The notes under the pieces: generated by a model
Told to the model about the DNA's origin: nothing
The model's database searches: none
Seen by the model: the letters and a program-made list of their open reading frames with translations, nothing else
Source of the DNA: an uncultured Eubacteriales bacterium
GTDB taxonomy: Bacteria; Bacillota; Clostridia; Christensenellales; Borkfalkiaceae
NCBI GenBank assembly: GCA_902767225.1
Contig: CACXGN010000007.1
Span: forward strand, 20,292-84,291
DNA length: 64,000 bases
Direction of reading: 5' to 3'
In this document: positions 63,810 to 64,000 of the stretch, piece after piece
How positions within the stretch are numbered: position 1 is the stretch's first letter
Layout: every line of letters starts with the position of its first letter
Position numbers and translations under genes: made by a program

Positions 63810-64000
63810 ATGTTTAATAATAAAAAATTACCAAAAGGGTTTATTACGCTGGCTTTTGGAAAAAGATACAGAAAACTAGCCAAAAACCTCCTTATCTCTT
63901 ATAAATTCGGCAAAAATTCTTTACCTTTTTGCGTTATTACGGATAAAAACGATTGCCATCTTAAAGGGTTCGATATAATAAAAGTTGTAACGCCGCCGGA
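63810..64000 (+). CDS. Putative glycosyltransferase-like protein (partial, 3' end off window)
   Basis: The frame is open from the ATG at 63810 to the window end, 63 full codons. It begins MFNNKKLPKGFITLAFGKR, then LAKNLLISYKFGKNSLPFCVITDKNDC and FDIIKVVTPP. The pattern GFxTLAFGxxY...NLxxSxK...PFxVxTD is like the start of GT-A-type sugar transferases found in bacterial glycan loci, so the assignment is tentative. No ribosome site; apparently leaderless and controlled by the divergent XRE regulator. Confidence 0.55.
   Translation, partial: MFNNKKLPKGFITLAFGKRYRKLAKNLLISYKFGKNSLPFCVITDKNDCHLKGFDIIKVVTPP

Overview
The window reads as chromosomal DNA of a Bacillota (Firmicutes) bacterium, probably a Clostridia-type, possibly gut, lineage. 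The grounds are the yebC / ruvCAB-queA-tgt-yajC-TIGR04086 gene neighbourhood, an infC-rpmI-rplT operon with a leader attenuator and an AUU start, CIRCE elements on the chaperone genes, a Bacillus-like OhrR box, AGGAGG ribosome sites and TTGACA-17-TATAAT promoters. GC is roughly 40% by eye. The species cannot be fixed from sequence alone. No rRNA, tRNA, CRISPR array, insertion sequence or prophage was seen.

Layout. 1-10 kb (minus strand): a MacB-like ABC fusion cut by the left edge; htpG; a CIRCE-controlled Hsp20; a peroxide-stress operon (glutathione peroxidase, TSCPD protein, OhrR repressor) whose promoter carries a perfect OhrR box; then dxs overlapping a membrane nucleotide-sugar dehydratase. 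10-11.4 kb (+): an M29 aminopeptidase. 11.4-21.3 kb (minus): a translation and recombination block made of TIGR04086, yajC, tgt, queA, ruvB, ruvA and ruvC; an HtrA-like lipoprotein protease; and infC-rpmI-rplT-trmH-yebC. 21.4-29.2 kb: a membrane-anchored DUF1508 (YegP) repeat protein, DegV, an archaeal-type AspRS, an HTH/membrane/zinc-ribbon protein, groES-groEL with CIRCE, and an unknown multi-pass membrane protein.

29.2-60.7 kb (minus) is one tightly packed 29-gene surface-polysaccharide cluster, read from a promoter near 60.78 kb. It starts with an initiating phosphoglycosyl transferase and contains about 18 glycosyltransferase modules (GT2, GT4, GT6, GT14, GT32 and uncharacterised types), two acyltransferase modules, two deacetylase modules, a Wzy-like polymerase, a Wzm/Wzt-type ABC exporter, a UDP-sugar dehydrogenase, a CapF-like reductase without its cupin domain, and a pyruvyl transferase paired with an FrhB-like iron-sulfur protein. 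Several of its features are unusual: GT6 (ABO-type, metal-independent NAN motif) and GT14 (core-2-type) enzymes suggest host-glycan-like branches; one GT4 gene has a TGG-to-TAG nonsense codon; two enzymes are fusions; and polymerase and ABC export genes coexist without a flippase.

60.8-64 kb: a ZIP metal transporter, a small membrane protein, a DMT-type transporter, and a divergent XRE regulator / glycosyltransferase-like pair with two 16-bp operators and apparently leaderless promoters. The candidates most worth following are the OhrR-GPx operon, the host-like glycan cluster, the leaderless promoters, and a structured intergenic RNA candidate at 18.25-18.43 kb.
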